DNA of 64,000 nt from Pelomonas dachongensis (lineage in GTDB: Bacteria > Pseudomonadota > Gammaproteobacteria > Burkholderiales > Burkholderiaceae_C), in assembly GCF_043555865.1 (NCBI RefSeq), contig NZ_JBIGHY010000003.1:558001-622000 (forward strand), written 5' to 3'. Made by a program: the position numbers and the translations under genes. Positions 34,932 through 39,732 of the stretch are shown here, in pieces (the first letter of the stretch is position 1; each line of letters opens with the position of its first letter). The notes beneath the pieces were generated by a model. The model searched no databases. It was not told the origin of the DNA and saw only the letters and a program-made list of their open reading frames with translations.

Positions 34932-34988
34932 GTTCAACCTTGAAGTTGTGGGGCGGCGAAGCCGTCCCACACGAACGACCAGTTAGCC
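34932..34988 (-). repeat. attC-like site 3 (57 bp), compensatory stem
   Basis: The ends are GTTCAAC and GTTAGCC. The inner arms CGGC/GCCG with GAA loop are kept, but the outer arms are TGTGGG/CCCACA instead of CAGCGG/CCGCTG. Both sides changed together and pairing is preserved. The TAA stop of cassette gene 9 lies within the end box. Confidence 0.82.
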
Positions 34989-35471
34989 AGCATTTGCACC
35001 TCCCGGAAGGCGACCGAGATAGCCCTCCCCGCCGATGCCACGCGGCCACTGAAGAAATGGTCGCAGCGTCCGTCGGTCCTCTTCCGTCAGGGGTTGAGCA
35101 AGCACTGCACTGATTGTGCGCACCTGTGGCCATGGAGCTTGCTCAGCGATGACTGCGTAGAACGGCATCAGCTTGGCGATGTTTTCCATCGGGCTCGCCG
35201 CCTCTAAAGGCCGCAAGTCACATACAAAACTGAACTCAAAGGTATTCAGCAGCGGAAGCCACTCATTCGGGCGCGGCGCGTGTGCTGGCTCTTCGCGCAG
35301 CATGAGGTTGACGATGTTCACGCCCTTGACCTCGGGCCCGCGCAACTGCTCGCGTATAGGCTTGAGCCGGCGTTCGAACCATTCCGCGAAGCCCCAGTGT
35401 GAACCGGTGAGTTTCCGCTCGCGTCGTTCGCCGCGAGGGTAGTAGTAGATGCGAACACTGGTGATCGTCAT
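34983..35471 (-). CDS. cassette gene 9: hypothetical protein, 162 aa
   Basis: I do not recognise a family. The ATG at 35471 gives 162 residues starting MTITSVRIYYYPRGERRERKL. A helical region with many Arg and Glu and a C-terminal glycine-rich tail follow. There is no signal peptide or membrane segment. Its TAA stop is formed by the first bases of the attC site itself, showing tight packing of gene and recombination site. The neighbours are unrelated cassettes. Confidence 0.7.
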   Translation of the reverse strand: MTITSVRIYYYPRGERRERKLTGSHWGFAEWFERRLKPIREQLRGPEVKGVNIVNLMLREEPAHAPRPNEWLPLLNTFEFSFVCDLRPLEAASPMENIAKLMPFYAVIAEQAPWPQVRTISAVLAQPLTEEDRRTLRPFLQWPRGIGGEGYLGRLPGGANAG

Positions 35472-35477
35472 GGTGCT

Positions 35478-35567
35478 GACTAACGTCGGCGTTGGCCGGC
35501 GCACCCAGACCGACGCTGCGGAGCGTTCGCCTGCGTGTGTTCGTCCGTGTCGAACAACCAGTTAGAC
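35478..35567 (-). repeat. attC-like site 4 (90 bp)
   Basis: The ends are GACTAAC and GTTAGAC, a well-matched pair of simple sites (RYYYAAC/GTTRRRY). The inner part is longer than and different from the 57-bp sites, with GTCGG/CCGAC-type pairing. It separates cassette genes 9 and 8. Confidence 0.75.
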
Positions 35568-35586
35568 AGCACCGCCGACGTTGTCA

Positions 35587-35832
35587 TCAATTGCCTTGCC
35601 ACTCCAGAACAATGATAGAAATAATCACAGACAGTGCCGCCACAAAGGTCCAACGTGACGTGGGCCGACTTGAGCGGTCAGGATTGAGTGCGGGAAATAG
35701 AAAGAACATAACCCTGCTTGCGCTCGCGTCAGGGTTTCGTCGTGCATACGCGCCGATGTAGATCACCGCGGCCACACCCAGCAGCCAGATGGGCACCTCC
35801 CACCAGTTGTCGGACCAAAAGTTGCTGTTCAC
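35587..35832 (-). CDS. cassette gene 8: small membrane protein, 81 aa
   Basis: Starting at GTG 35832, the 81 residues contain two hydrophobic helices (VPIWLLGVAAVIYIGAY and TFVAALSVIISIIVLEW) separated by a basic loop with RRNPDASASR. It should be an inner-membrane protein with two spans. No family is recognised. Small two-span membrane proteins are frequent in integron cassettes. A 19-base untranslated tail links its stop to attC site 4. Confidence 0.65.
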   Translation of the reverse strand: MNSNFWSDNWWEVPIWLLGVAAVIYIGAYARRNPDASASRVMFFLFPALNPDRSSRPTSRWTFVAALSVIISIIVLEWQGN

Positions 35833-35836
35833 TGCT

Positions 35837-35893
35837 GTCTAACGTTTGCGCTCAGCGGGCGGCGAAGCCGTCCGCTGCAGAAAAAGGTTAGAG
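35837..35893 (-). repeat. attC-like site 5 (57 bp)
   Basis: The ends are GTCTAAC and GTTAGAG. The consensus interior has CAGCGG/CCGCTG and CGGC/GCCG arms around GAA. This is one of the best preserved copies and separates cassette genes 8 and 7. Confidence 0.85.
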
Positions 35894-35896
35894 AGA

Positions 35897-36208
35897 TCAC
35901 GGCACACTGGCCAAATCCTCTGCTGTAGCAAGCTCACCTCCCCGTTCCCAATAGAACTTCCATCCTTGCTCAGCGAAGTGACTGAGTCGGGTGGACGCAA
36001 AGCTCATGGCTAAGCGGATGGCCTGCCAAGAATCCATACCTGCGATCGACCTGGCTTTCGGATCGACGAGTTCCATGGTCACCGATGAGCGCCACTCCCC
36101 ACGCTCACCCAGCACCGGCACGCCGATTGTGATGACGAAGTCATGCTCTGTGCCATCGGGAGCAACGGCAAACCAAGTGCGTTCGGCGGCGAAGTCTGAT
36201 TGCGGCAT
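35897..36208 (-). CDS. cassette gene 7: hypothetical protein, 103 aa, DUF6968-like
   Basis: The 103 residues form an N-terminal beta-rich half (RTWFAVAPDGTEHDFVITIG) and a C-terminal helix with GMDSWQAIRLAMSFA. The latter resembles the 'G-D-S-x-Q-A-L' helix of DUF6968-type proteins found in cassettes. The assignment is weak. It is soluble, with no signal peptide. The stop lies three bases from attC site 5. Confidence 0.68.
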   Translation of the reverse strand: MPQSDFAAERTWFAVAPDGTEHDFVITIGVPVLGERGEWRSSVTMELVDPKARSIAGMDSWQAIRLAMSFASTRLSHFAEQGWKFYWERGGELATAEDLASVP

Positions 36209-36214
36209 GGAGCG

Positions 36215-36283
36215 CTCTAACGTTGTAAGTCAGCGGACCAGCCGGCGTAGCTGGCGCAGGTCCGCTGCAATGCTAGGTTGGGC
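36215..36283 (-). repeat. attC-like site 6 (69 bp)
   Basis: The ends are CTCTAAC and GTTGGGC. The interior pairs CAGCGGACC with GGTCCGCTG and, inside that, GCCGGC with GCTGGC around GTA. It is a longer, distinct variant of the same layout, between cassette genes 7 and 6. Confidence 0.8.
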
Positions 36284-36293
36284 ATCAGTTCGA

Positions 36294-36662
36294 TCAGCGC
36301 TCGCACTCGTGGACCTCGTAATTCCAGTGGCCGCCGTTGTCGAGGCAGCGATCAACCCGGACGAACTGGATGGCAGATGAGCATGCGACGGCGAGCGCAG
36401 CCACTGCGCTCGCTGCAAGCAGACATGAACCGACACGGATTAGGAATGCTGGGCGAAGTATCGATAGGCCGGTGCGGTCTTCCGCGGGACCGCTGCAGAC
36501 GTAGAAATACGCCGGTAGACCGATGGCGGCGGTGCACACAACCAGCCACACCGATGCCGCGCGGCCTGGCGCATCGATCACTGGGCCGGCGAAGAAGAGG
36601 AGGAGAAGTCCAGCTACGGCGCCAACAGCCGCGGCTGATCGATTCGTGGCATGGATATGCAT
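36294..36662 (-). CDS. cassette gene 6: membrane protein, 122 aa
   Basis: The ATG at 36662 gives 122 residues with three hydrophobic segments (AAAVGAVAGLLLLFFAG, ASVWLVVCTAAIGLPAYF and SCLLAASAVAALAVACS). A short polar tail ending DNGGHWNYEVHECER follows. The tail contains Cys and His and probably faces the periplasm. No family is recognised. The cassette setting and moderate GC content fit acquired DNA. Confidence 0.65.
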   Translation of the reverse strand: MHIHATNRSAAAVGAVAGLLLLFFAGPVIDAPGRAASVWLVVCTAAIGLPAYFYVCSGPAEDRTGLSILRPAFLIRVGSCLLAASAVAALAVACSSAIQFVRVDRCLDNGGHWNYEVHECER

Positions 36663-36673
36663 ATCCGGCTTCT

Positions 36674-36730
36674 GGCTAACGTCGAAGCCAAGCGGCACCG
36701 CAGGCGTCCGCCTTGGGCGACCAGTTATAC
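36674..36730 (-). repeat. attC-like site 7 (57 bp), different arms
   Basis: The ends are GGCTAAC and GTTATAC. The interior arms are CCAAGCGG and CCGCCTTGG, unlike the CAGCGG group but of identical overall length. The TAA stop of cassette gene 5 lies within the right-hand box. Confidence 0.75.
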
Positions 36731-37168
36731 GGATTTGAAGGCGTCACGCTTTGCACCCACATATTCGGCAAGTTTTAGAAACACAGCTTGGTCGCCACAG
36801 ATCTTGCGACTCAGCTTCACAAATGTGTGATTCTCATCATCACGAACCTCATCAAGCCACTGCTGCCGCTTTGCTTCATGCAGGTGCGGCTGACCAAACG
36901 GGAACATTGCGGCAGACTCTTCGATACAAGCTGCGGCGCTCTCAGCACCTATGCGCCTGTACGCATTCACAAAGATGGAGTACTCGGGCGTTCCGTCGAA
37001 GTCGCTCTCATAAAAGTACTCGATGCCACCGTTGTCTATAACGCCCTGAGCCGAGTAGATAACTGCAACGGTCTGAAGAGGCACAGGCAGGCGCGATACG
37101 TCGCCGCCCGTCTCCTTCAGCCGTGCGAACGCATAGTCGGATGCCTTGTCGAGCAGCGATTCAGTCAT
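36725..37168 (-). CDS. cassette gene 5: DMP19/DUF4375-like protein
   Basis: The ATG at 37168 gives 147 residues. The central stretch VIDNGGIEYFYESDF, followed by an AYRRIGAESAAACIEE helix and FPFGQPHLHEAKRQ, matches the DUF4375 family. That family includes the Neisseria DNA-mimic protein DMP19. DMP19 presents acidic side chains like a DNA phosphate backbone and titrates a repressor. The present protein has many Asp and Glu residues, consistent with but not proof of mimicry. It is soluble, and its stop is formed inside attC site 7. Confidence 0.75.
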   Translation of the reverse strand: MTESLLDKASDYAFARLKETGGDVSRLPVPLQTVAVIYSAQGVIDNGGIEYFYESDFDGTPEYSIFVNAYRRIGAESAAACIEESAAMFPFGQPHLHEAKRQQWLDEVRDDENHTFVKLSRKICGDQAVFLKLAEYVGAKRDAFKSV

Positions 37169-37174
37169 GGAGCC

Positions 37175-37264
37175 GTATAACGTTGGACGTAACGGGCGCC
37201 GGAACGCAGCGAAGGGGACCAAACTGCGCAGCAGTTTGGCGTCCCGTTGACGGACTTGTTAGGC
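37175..37264 (-). repeat. attC-like site 8 (90 bp)
   Basis: The ends are GTATAAC and GTTAGGC. The interior holds a long hairpin CCAAACTGC/GCAGTTTGG around GCA, nested in GGGAC/GTCCC-type arms. It is a long-type site between cassette genes 5 and 4. Confidence 0.8.
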
Positions 37265-37265
37265 A

Positions 37266-37682
37266 TCAGGCCCGCCGTACATCCAGCCGCATGACGTCGA
37301 AGGCGACAAACGCGCCGATGTTCTCGACACCGAAGACCTCAATAGGAAGTGGGATGAGTGGCCCGCCACAGTCAGCGAGTAAATCGTCATCTGGGCTTCC
37401 GTTCGGCACTAGCTTGCCGTAGGCGCGGTAGGACCAAATACCAGTTGGTTCGAGCTTCTGCTCTTCAAGAGGGTTGCCACCAAACACAGTGAGCCAGTTG
37501 GGCGGTTCGCTGTCGTTAAACAGGCAAGTAAAGCGCGGCTCAAAGACATCGCCGACATTTGGGTGGAGTTGGTTCGACGTTCCATAGCCAAGGCAATCCA
37601 TCGCGACCACTTCCACGCCACCAATGGCAATGACGGCGGCTCCGCCCTCATCGTCCTCGACACTGATTAGCTGCGCACTCAC
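37266..37682 (-). CDS. cassette gene 4: hypothetical protein, 138 aa
   Basis: The GTG at 37682 starts a 138-residue acidic, beta-rich soluble protein (MSAQLISVEDDEGGAAVIAI at the N terminus; DVGDVFEP-type and PPNWLTVFGGNP turns later). I recognise no family. It begins seven bases inside its cassette and ends one base before attC site 8. Nothing suggests a resistance function. Confidence 0.68.
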   Translation of the reverse strand: MSAQLISVEDDEGGAAVIAIGGVEVVAMDCLGYGTSNQLHPNVGDVFEPRFTCLFNDSEPPNWLTVFGGNPLEEQKLEPTGIWSYRAYGKLVPNGSPDDDLLADCGGPLIPLPIEVFGVENIGAFVAFDVMRLDVRRA

Positions 37683-37689
37683 GGTGTAT

Positions 37690-37746
37690 GCCTAACGTGA
37701 AAGCTCAGCGGGCGGCGAAGCCGTCCGCTGGGGCGAAAGGTTGGAC
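37690..37746 (-). repeat. attC-like site 9 (57 bp)
   Basis: The ends are GCCTAAC and GTTGGAC. It has the consensus interior with CAGCGG/CCGCTG and CGGC/GCCG arms around GAA, and lies between cassette genes 4 and 3. Confidence 0.85.
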
Positions 37747-37747
37747 G

Positions 37748-38056
37748 TCATAGCCATGCCGGCGGCGCTTCCGCTCCGGACCAGCCCCAGTCTCGAAGAA
37801 CGTCGATTGCGCTCCCGCGTTCGTACTGGAAGGCATCCATGCACGAATAGCCGTAGCCATTCTCCGTGGCGGCCTTCGCCTTCGCTTCGTCCCACTGCTC
37901 CATGAGCAGCATGCCTTGGGTTGAAGCGAAGCCGAGAACAAGAGCGTCGAAGGAAACCAGCTGACCAGCTGCCGTTTTGAGCTCGAATGGCGCGGCAACG
38001 CGCAAGCCCAAATCTTCGCCAGCTTCAATCCAGCATTGGCCAAGACGCGATTTCAT
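37748..38056 (-). CDS. cassette gene 3: hypothetical protein, 102 aa
   Basis: The ATG at 38056 gives 102 residues. They start MKSRLGQCWIEAGEDLGLRV, continue with a region around FDALVLGFASTQGMLLMEQWDEA, and end in a Trp-rich tail (DWGWSGAEAPPAWL). It is soluble and slightly acidic. No named family is recognised. The stop lies one base before attC site 9, as for several neighbours. Confidence 0.65.
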   Translation of the reverse strand: MKSRLGQCWIEAGEDLGLRVAAPFELKTAAGQLVSFDALVLGFASTQGMLLMEQWDEAKAKAATENGYGYSCMDAFQYERGSAIDVLRDWGWSGAEAPPAWL

Positions 38057-38059
38057 GAC

Positions 38060-38116
38060 GCTCAACGTTCGCGCTCAGCGGGCGGCGTAGCTGTCCGCTG
38101 CAGCAACAGGTTAAAA
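38060..38116 (-). repeat. attC-like site 10 (57 bp)
   Basis: The ends are GCTCAAC and GTTAAAA. The outer arms CAGCGG/CCGCTG are intact; the loop reads GTA and one inner pair is a G-T pair. It lies between cassette genes 3 and 2. Confidence 0.83.
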
Positions 38117-38141
38117 CGCAGAGAGCCGCGCCAATGTCTTG

Positions 38142-38348
38142 TCATGGCGAGCCGGCTAAATAGGCAAGCAGTGCCAGCGGCACGATGACGCCGAACAGAA
38201 AGGAGACGGTTGCTTCGAACACTAGTCCGGCCCTTTCAATGAGCCCGCCGCCGGCCCACTCCTCAATCTGAGCGCGCCGAAACCTGGCGTTGAATACGAA
38301 CAGCCAGAAGAACGCAAAGTAGCCGAGGACGTCCACAACTTCGCTCAT
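38142..38348 (-). CDS. cassette gene 2: small membrane protein, 68 aa
   Basis: The 68 residues have two hydrophobic segments (VDVLGYFAFFWLFVFNARF and FLFGVIVPLALLAYLAG) around a polar loop RRAQIEEWAGGG. It is a two-span inner-membrane protein of unknown function. Short length and low similarity to known families are usual for cassette products. It is followed by 25 bases before attC site 10. Confidence 0.62.
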   Translation of the reverse strand: MSEVVDVLGYFAFFWLFVFNARFRRAQIEEWAGGGLIERAGLVFEATVSFLFGVIVPLALLAYLAGSP

Positions 38349-38364
38349 GCTCGCTCTGCCTGCG

Positions 38365-38433
38365 CTTCAACGTTGAAGCTGAGCCGCGAGCGGCGGCTCG
38401 CCGACCCGAGTCTGCTCGAGCGACTGGTTAGGC
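38365..38433 (-). repeat. attC-like site 11 (69 bp)
   Basis: The ends are CTTCAAC and GTTAGGC. The interior includes GAGCCGC/GCGGCTC arms. It lies between cassette genes 2 and 1. The 54 bases from it to the stop of gene 1 contain no feature that I can see. Confidence 0.75.
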
Positions 38434-38487
38434 GTCGCACCCCTCGCCGTACGACCCGACTTGGCAAGGAAAGACAAGGAAGCCGAC

Positions 38488-38709
38488 TTAAGCATTGACA
38501 TCCTCGTCCGGCGCAGAACTTGACCGTTGTAGGTACCGAATGAGTCCTTTTCGAAGAGAGCCATCCTCGACTGAGTAGACATCGACGGTGCTTGGATCCC
38601 GCATACGAGCAGCATTGACGACAAGCTGGCCGAGCCGCAGGTCTGGGTCGCGCCGCCAAACCTCGCGAAGCAGCGAAATCATTTCTTCGATTCGAGCAGG
38701 GTCTCTCAC
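38488..38709 (-). CDS. cassette gene 1: hypothetical protein, 73 aa
   Basis: The GTG at 38709 begins a 73-residue soluble protein that is mostly helical: RIEEMISLLREVWRRDPDLR, then LGQLVVNAARM, then a short segment with YSVEDGSLRKGLIRYLQ. The 'W-x-x-x-P-D-L-R-L-G-Q' motif recurs in small cassette proteins, but I know no function. It is the first cassette, adjacent to the attI-like junction, and so the best placed to be expressed from an array promoter. Confidence 0.68.
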   Translation of the reverse strand: MRDPARIEEMISLLREVWRRDPDLRLGQLVVNAARMRDPSTVDVYSVEDGSLRKGLIRYLQRSSSAPDEDVNA

Positions 38710-38719
38710 GTTCTGGGAG

Positions 38720-38762
38720 GCCTAACGTGTTATCGGTGGATCGTTAACGATATTTGCCTAAC
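38720..38762 (-). other. attI-like junction at the head of the array
   Basis: On the minus strand two GTTAGGC simple sites (38756-38762 and 38720-38726) flank the perfect dyad ATCGTTAACGAT (38741-38752). The second GTTAGGC starts cassette 1. It is too short to be a folded attC and lies where attI is expected. The name is an inference from position. Confidence 0.5.
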
Positions 38763-38770
38763 ATTTGAGC

Positions 38771-39079
38771 ATGCGACCCTACCGTCCAGCAACGCCCGCC
38801 GAGCGCGATGCTCGTCGCGAGCGACGCTTGAGCCTCCCTTCTGATGGACCGGCTGGCTTCCCTGAGCCAAGGCACGAGGACCAGCGCCAGCCGTTCGACT
38901 GGAGCTTCTCATGTGGCGGCGTCACCTGGGCCGTACACTTTGAGCCCAACCCAAGAGACGTACGGCAGTGGCGAGTGTTCAGGGATGTCAGGCCGTGGAT
39001 GTGCGCGGGTCTGGAGCGCGTCTGGCGCGCGCTGCAGCGCGAGATGAGCACCGCTTTAGGCCGTCGTCACTGGCGATGA
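38771..39079 (+). CDS. hypothetical protein, 102 aa, in the position of an integron integrase
   Basis: The ATG at 38771 opens a 102-residue frame: a basic N terminus (RPYRPATPAERDARRERR), then a Trp-rich part (FDWSFSCGGVTWAVHFEPNP and WRVFRDVRPWMCAGLERVW). It has none of the tyrosine-recombinase motifs (R-H-R-Y) and is one third of the length of an IntI. It is transcribed away from the cassettes, exactly as intI would be. It may be cargo of the element or a regulator; I cannot name it. Confidence 0.5.
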   Translation: MRPYRPATPAERDARRERRLSLPSDGPAGFPEPRHEDQRQPFDWSFSCGGVTWAVHFEPNPRDVRQWRVFRDVRPWMCAGLERVWRALQREMSTALGRRHWR

Positions 39080-39083
39080 CGCA

Positions 39084-39101
39084 GCGGCCGTCGACGGCCG
39101 C
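39084..39101. repeat. perfect 18-bp palindrome after the 102-aa ORF
   Basis: GCGGCCGTCGACGGCCGC is a perfect dyad five bases past the stop of the divergent ORF. It could be the stem of a terminator without T run or a protein-binding site. Confidence 0.45.
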
Positions 39102-39124
39102 AACCGTTCCCCGCCGGTAGCTGA

Positions 39125-39203
39125 GGTCGACACTTTGACATCGCTTCCCATCCCACCGGACTGGCCAACTTCGAAACTTTGACAGCCAGTTCGAAACTTT
39201 GTT
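39125..39203. repeat. right terminal repeat cluster (three copies, inverted)
   Basis: GGTCGACACTTTGACA (39125-39140), AACTTCGAAACTTTGACA (39167-39184) and AGTTCGAAACTTTGTT (39188-39203) are copies of the left-side motif in the opposite orientation. The outer two are only about 20 bases apart, so the two ends are asymmetric. The outermost 16 bases match the outermost left copy exactly. Confidence 0.75.
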
Positions 39204-39234
39204 ATCAGCCCCCAGCTGTCAGATCGGAGGCTTC

Positions 39235-39678
39235 ATGGACCAACCCAGCGTCACCCTGACCCAGCGGCAGGGCTACCAGTTCGAGCACCACTACGCGCCC
39301 GGCATCCCGGCACTGCTCGCCGATGAACCCACGCCGCTCGGCACGGGCCAGGGACCCGACCCGGTCGAGCTGTTGGCGTCGGCCGTGGGCAACTGCCTCA
39401 GCGCGTCGCTGTGGTTCGCCGCCCAGAAGTACAAGGACGACCCGTCGCCGCTGCGCACCGAGGTCAAGGCGACCGTGGGCCGCAACGAGCGCAACCGCAA
39501 CCGCGTGCAAGGCCTGGCGGTGGACCTGCACCTGGGCAAGCCCGCCGCCGAGCTGGGCCACATCCAGCGCGTGCTCGACACGTTCGAGGACTTCTGCACC
39601 GTCACGCAGAGCGTGGCGTCGGCGATCCCCGTCACGCTGCGCGTGCTGGACAGCACGGGTGCGGTACTGAAAGGCTGA
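39235..39678 (+). CDS. OsmC-family peroxide-detoxifying protein
   Basis: The ATG at 39235 follows ggagg by four bases. The 147 residues match the OsmC/Ohr-like fold. The first catalytic Cys lies in LLASAVGNCLSASLWFAA (quoted part) and the second in FEDFCTVTQSV near the C terminus. These proteins reduce organic hydroperoxides using the Cys pair. The gene lies just outside the right boundary of the cassette element and ends before a convergent terminator. Confidence 0.87.
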   Translation: MDQPSVTLTQRQGYQFEHHYAPGIPALLADEPTPLGTGQGPDPVELLASAVGNCLSASLWFAAQKYKDDPSPLRTEVKATVGRNERNRNRVQGLAVDLHLGKPAAELGHIQRVLDTFEDFCTVTQSVASAIPVTLRVLDSTGAVLKG

Positions 39679-39681
39679 CGC

Positions 39682-39705
39682 AAAAAGGCCCGCTCGGCGG
39701 CGGGC
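39682..39705 (-). terminator. intrinsic terminator downstream of the glutamate dehydrogenase gene
   Basis: GCCCGC (39688-39693) pairs with GCGGGC (39700-39705) around TCGGCG. The five A's at 39682-39686 are a T run on the minus strand, so it ends minus-strand transcription. Confidence 0.75.
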
Positions 39706-39732
39706 TCGTGTCTCCTCGGCACCCGCCGAAGA

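Larger units (their letters stand above)
33471..39203. mobile_element. putative non-autonomous element carrying an integrase-less integron cassette array
   Basis: The 5.7-kb segment is bounded by three inverted copies of a CAAAGTTTCGAA-type repeat on each side. It contains eleven minus-strand gene cassettes each ending in an attC-like palindrome, an attI-like junction, and one divergent plus-strand ORF. No integron integrase and no transposase are encoded. Several unequal repeat copies per end are typical of transposons whose DDE transposase binds multiple sites (Tn7, Tn402/Tn5053 groups), so mobilisation in trans is suggested. The five bases outside the outermost repeats (CGAAG left, ATCAG right) do not form a target duplication, so the exact ends are uncertain. 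Confidence 0.6.

Noticed and set aside
33677..38433. Recurring GC-rich 25-30 base repeat considered as a CRISPR array
   Set aside because: Spacing is irregular (about 230-700 bases or more), the intervals contain ORFs, and the repeats have integron simple-site ends and hairpin arms.
38367..38624. 85-codon minus-strand frame across attC site 11
   Set aside because: It crosses the recombination site and overlaps cassette gene 1 in another frame; the 73-residue gene fits the cassette boundaries better.
33466..39208. Five-base target duplication at the outer repeats
   Set aside because: CGAAG on the left and ATCAG on the right do not match, so none is claimed.
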